Source: Spodoptera frugiperda
Lineage: Eukaryota; Arthropoda; Insecta; Lepidoptera; Noctuidae
Direction of reading: 5' to 3'
DNA length: 64,000 bases
Assembly: GCF_023101765.2 (NCBI RefSeq)
Contig: NC_064212.1
Span: forward strand, 5,084,001 to 5,148,000
Shown: one piece after another, positions 62,855 through 64,000 of the stretch
Numbering within the stretch: the stretch's first letter is position 1
Layout: every line of letters begins with the position of its first letter
Position numbers and translations under genes: made by a program
Notes under the pieces: generated by a model
Told to the model about the DNA's origin: nothing
Database searches by the model: none
Seen by the model: only the letters and a program-made list of their open reading frames with translations

Positions 62855-62955
62855 GAAGCAGGAGTAGGAACGGGATGGTCTTTAATCTGACACCCCTCTT
62901 GGCTCGCTCAAGGCGGGAGAAGTCATTGGAATGATTTCCCCTCTCAAAAAAAAAA
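62855..62955 (-). repeat. Family C fragment
   Basis: GAGAAGCAGGAGTAGGAACGG, TAATCTGACACCCCTC, GGCTCGCTCAAGGCGGGAG, GTCATTGGAATGATTTCCCC. Confidence 0.6.
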
Positions 62956-63564
62956 CCTAATAGTGACTACTCTTACTCTTGTCCGCGGGTGATGTCAGAG
63001 GCTAAGGGACTACACAATTGTCCAAGTCCTGGTATCAGCGCTCTTTGATAGGGAGACCTGAGCTTTGTAAACTGTGATAACCAAACCGCTTTTTAAGTAA
63101 GGAAGATACTGCAAATCCTTTTATGTAGAGGAGCCCCTTAACCCAGCAGTCGGTCAATGACATTGGGAAAAGATCTTACCAAAAATAATTTAGAAGACGG
63201 TGCTACTTTTACTTGAACACTAATTATAAAATCAATGTGCTCTCTAAAATGTTGAAGCTGAGGCCTCTTTGATTTCGATTAGTCATCGGTCGGCCCTCTT
63301 CAAAACAAAGTTATAAATAAACTTGAAGTATCAATGAACTTTTTGGTAGGCTCTTACGTTTAAATATAACCTGGTTAATCGTAACCGGTTTCAAAAGGCA
63401 AGGTTTAGTTGCGATTTGTGGTAATCTGTTCCATATATATAGGCATATAAGTATCCCGACCAGGGCTGCGGAAAAGCACAAGGAGTTGCCGTGACTTTCC
63501 CTCGAAGCAGGAGTTGGAACGTGATTTTTAGTTAGTAAGAACCTGAAGAAAATGATAATTTCTA

Positions 63565-63685
63565 ATAATAAGTTTGAAATTGCCAACCCGCATTAAGCAA
63601 GCGAGGTGATTAATGCTCAAACCTTCTCCATGTGAGTAGAGGCTTTGGTCAGCAGTGGCCACTTATAGGCTGATGATGATGAAGA
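63565..63685 (+). repeat. RTE-like SINE tail
   Basis: TTTGAAATTGCCAACCCGC, GGTGATTAATGCTCAAACC, GGTCAGCAGTGGCCACTTATAG, ending in GCTGATGATGATGA. Same tail as at 18900-19012. Confidence 0.7.
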
Positions 63686-64000
63686 GTTTGACACAACCAC
63701 TCGCCTTGTGCCTTTAGGAGTCATCATTTGATTGATTTTCTCCCCTCAAAGAAGGCATATATGTACATTGTACAAACTAATTTCTTAAGAGAATTAATTC
63801 TGATTCTAAAGTCATTCATCACAGGTATGTAGGTTTGTAGGTATTTAAGCAACGCATCGTCTACGTGAAAGGGTGTCGAGACTGATATGGTCATATTGGT
63901 CATAGTCCATGAATGACGGCAAAAGGATAGGTACGTACCTACCTATCCTTGTATGGAACTGACTTCCAATATATTGGAAGTATATTTAATAATATATAAG

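Larger units (their letters stand above)
56400..64000. other. Gene-free, repeat-rich region
   Basis: No coding exon recognised. The 108-codon frame at 57836-58162 begins with a hydrophobic stretch but its C-terminal half is family D and B repeat sequence, so I do not call it. The intervals 57040-57460, 61020-62160 and 62430-62850 hold nothing I can identify beyond AT-rich DNA; GACCAGGCGAGGTGATCATG and GCGGGCTTTCTGCCCGAC near 61555-61600 may be a degraded element. Confidence 0.45.

Overview
The window looks like the nuclear genome of a moth, probably a noctuoid lepidopteran. That is inferred from AT-rich DNA, multi-exon genes with GT-AG introns, several tRNA-derived SINE families with the TGGTCGAGTGGTCGCAAGTG or GCGGTGGCTGGGCAACTGGC type of head, non-LTR tails ending in TTTGACTTTGACTTTGA, and many short MITEs. 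There is no operon, CRISPR array or prokaryotic gene, and no virus or toxin system.

Layout. From 1 to about 23.8 kb I find no complete gene. It holds a CpG-rich promoter-like patch near 190-435, one convincing candidate first coding exon with a strong splice donor (15850-15960), and many transposon pieces. From 23.8 to 37.75 kb lie four compact genes: an XK-related membrane protein (minus, 4 coding exons), a mitochondrial Iojap/RsfS ribosome-assembly factor of the MALSU1 type (plus, 3 exons), cyclin Y (minus, one coding exon) and Acinus (plus, 5 exons). XK-related/MALSU1 and cyclin Y/Acinus are head-to-head pairs; MALSU1 and cyclin Y converge with poly(A) signals about 30 bp apart. From 40.25 to 56.4 kb a single gene of 14 coding exons encodes a secreted dipeptidyl-peptidase-IV-like serine protease (752 residues) with an intact Ser-Asp-His triad. 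Its introns are packed with SINEs and MITEs. From 56.4 to 64 kb there is only repeat-rich DNA.

The genes are unrelated in function: housekeeping roles (mitochondrial translation, CDK14/16-type signalling, splicing/EJC-associated ASAP complex) beside a probable plasma-membrane lipid scramblase-family protein and a secreted peptidase. I reconstructed each multi-exon gene by matching GT/AG sites and reading phase; all four close without frame conflict.

The most notable non-genic structures are transposon insertions whose target duplications can be read directly: two hAT-type MITEs in the peptidase introns (one also nested in a SINE's TG tail), a third 8-bp-TSD element, a Harbinger-like MITE inside a SINE, a 285-bp inverted-repeat element splitting another SINE, a TTAA-bounded 80-bp element present twice, and a SINE bracketed by a 112-bp direct duplication. 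Two strong hairpins lie just upstream of the peptidase start. I found no convincing undescribed biological system; the items above are what merits checking.
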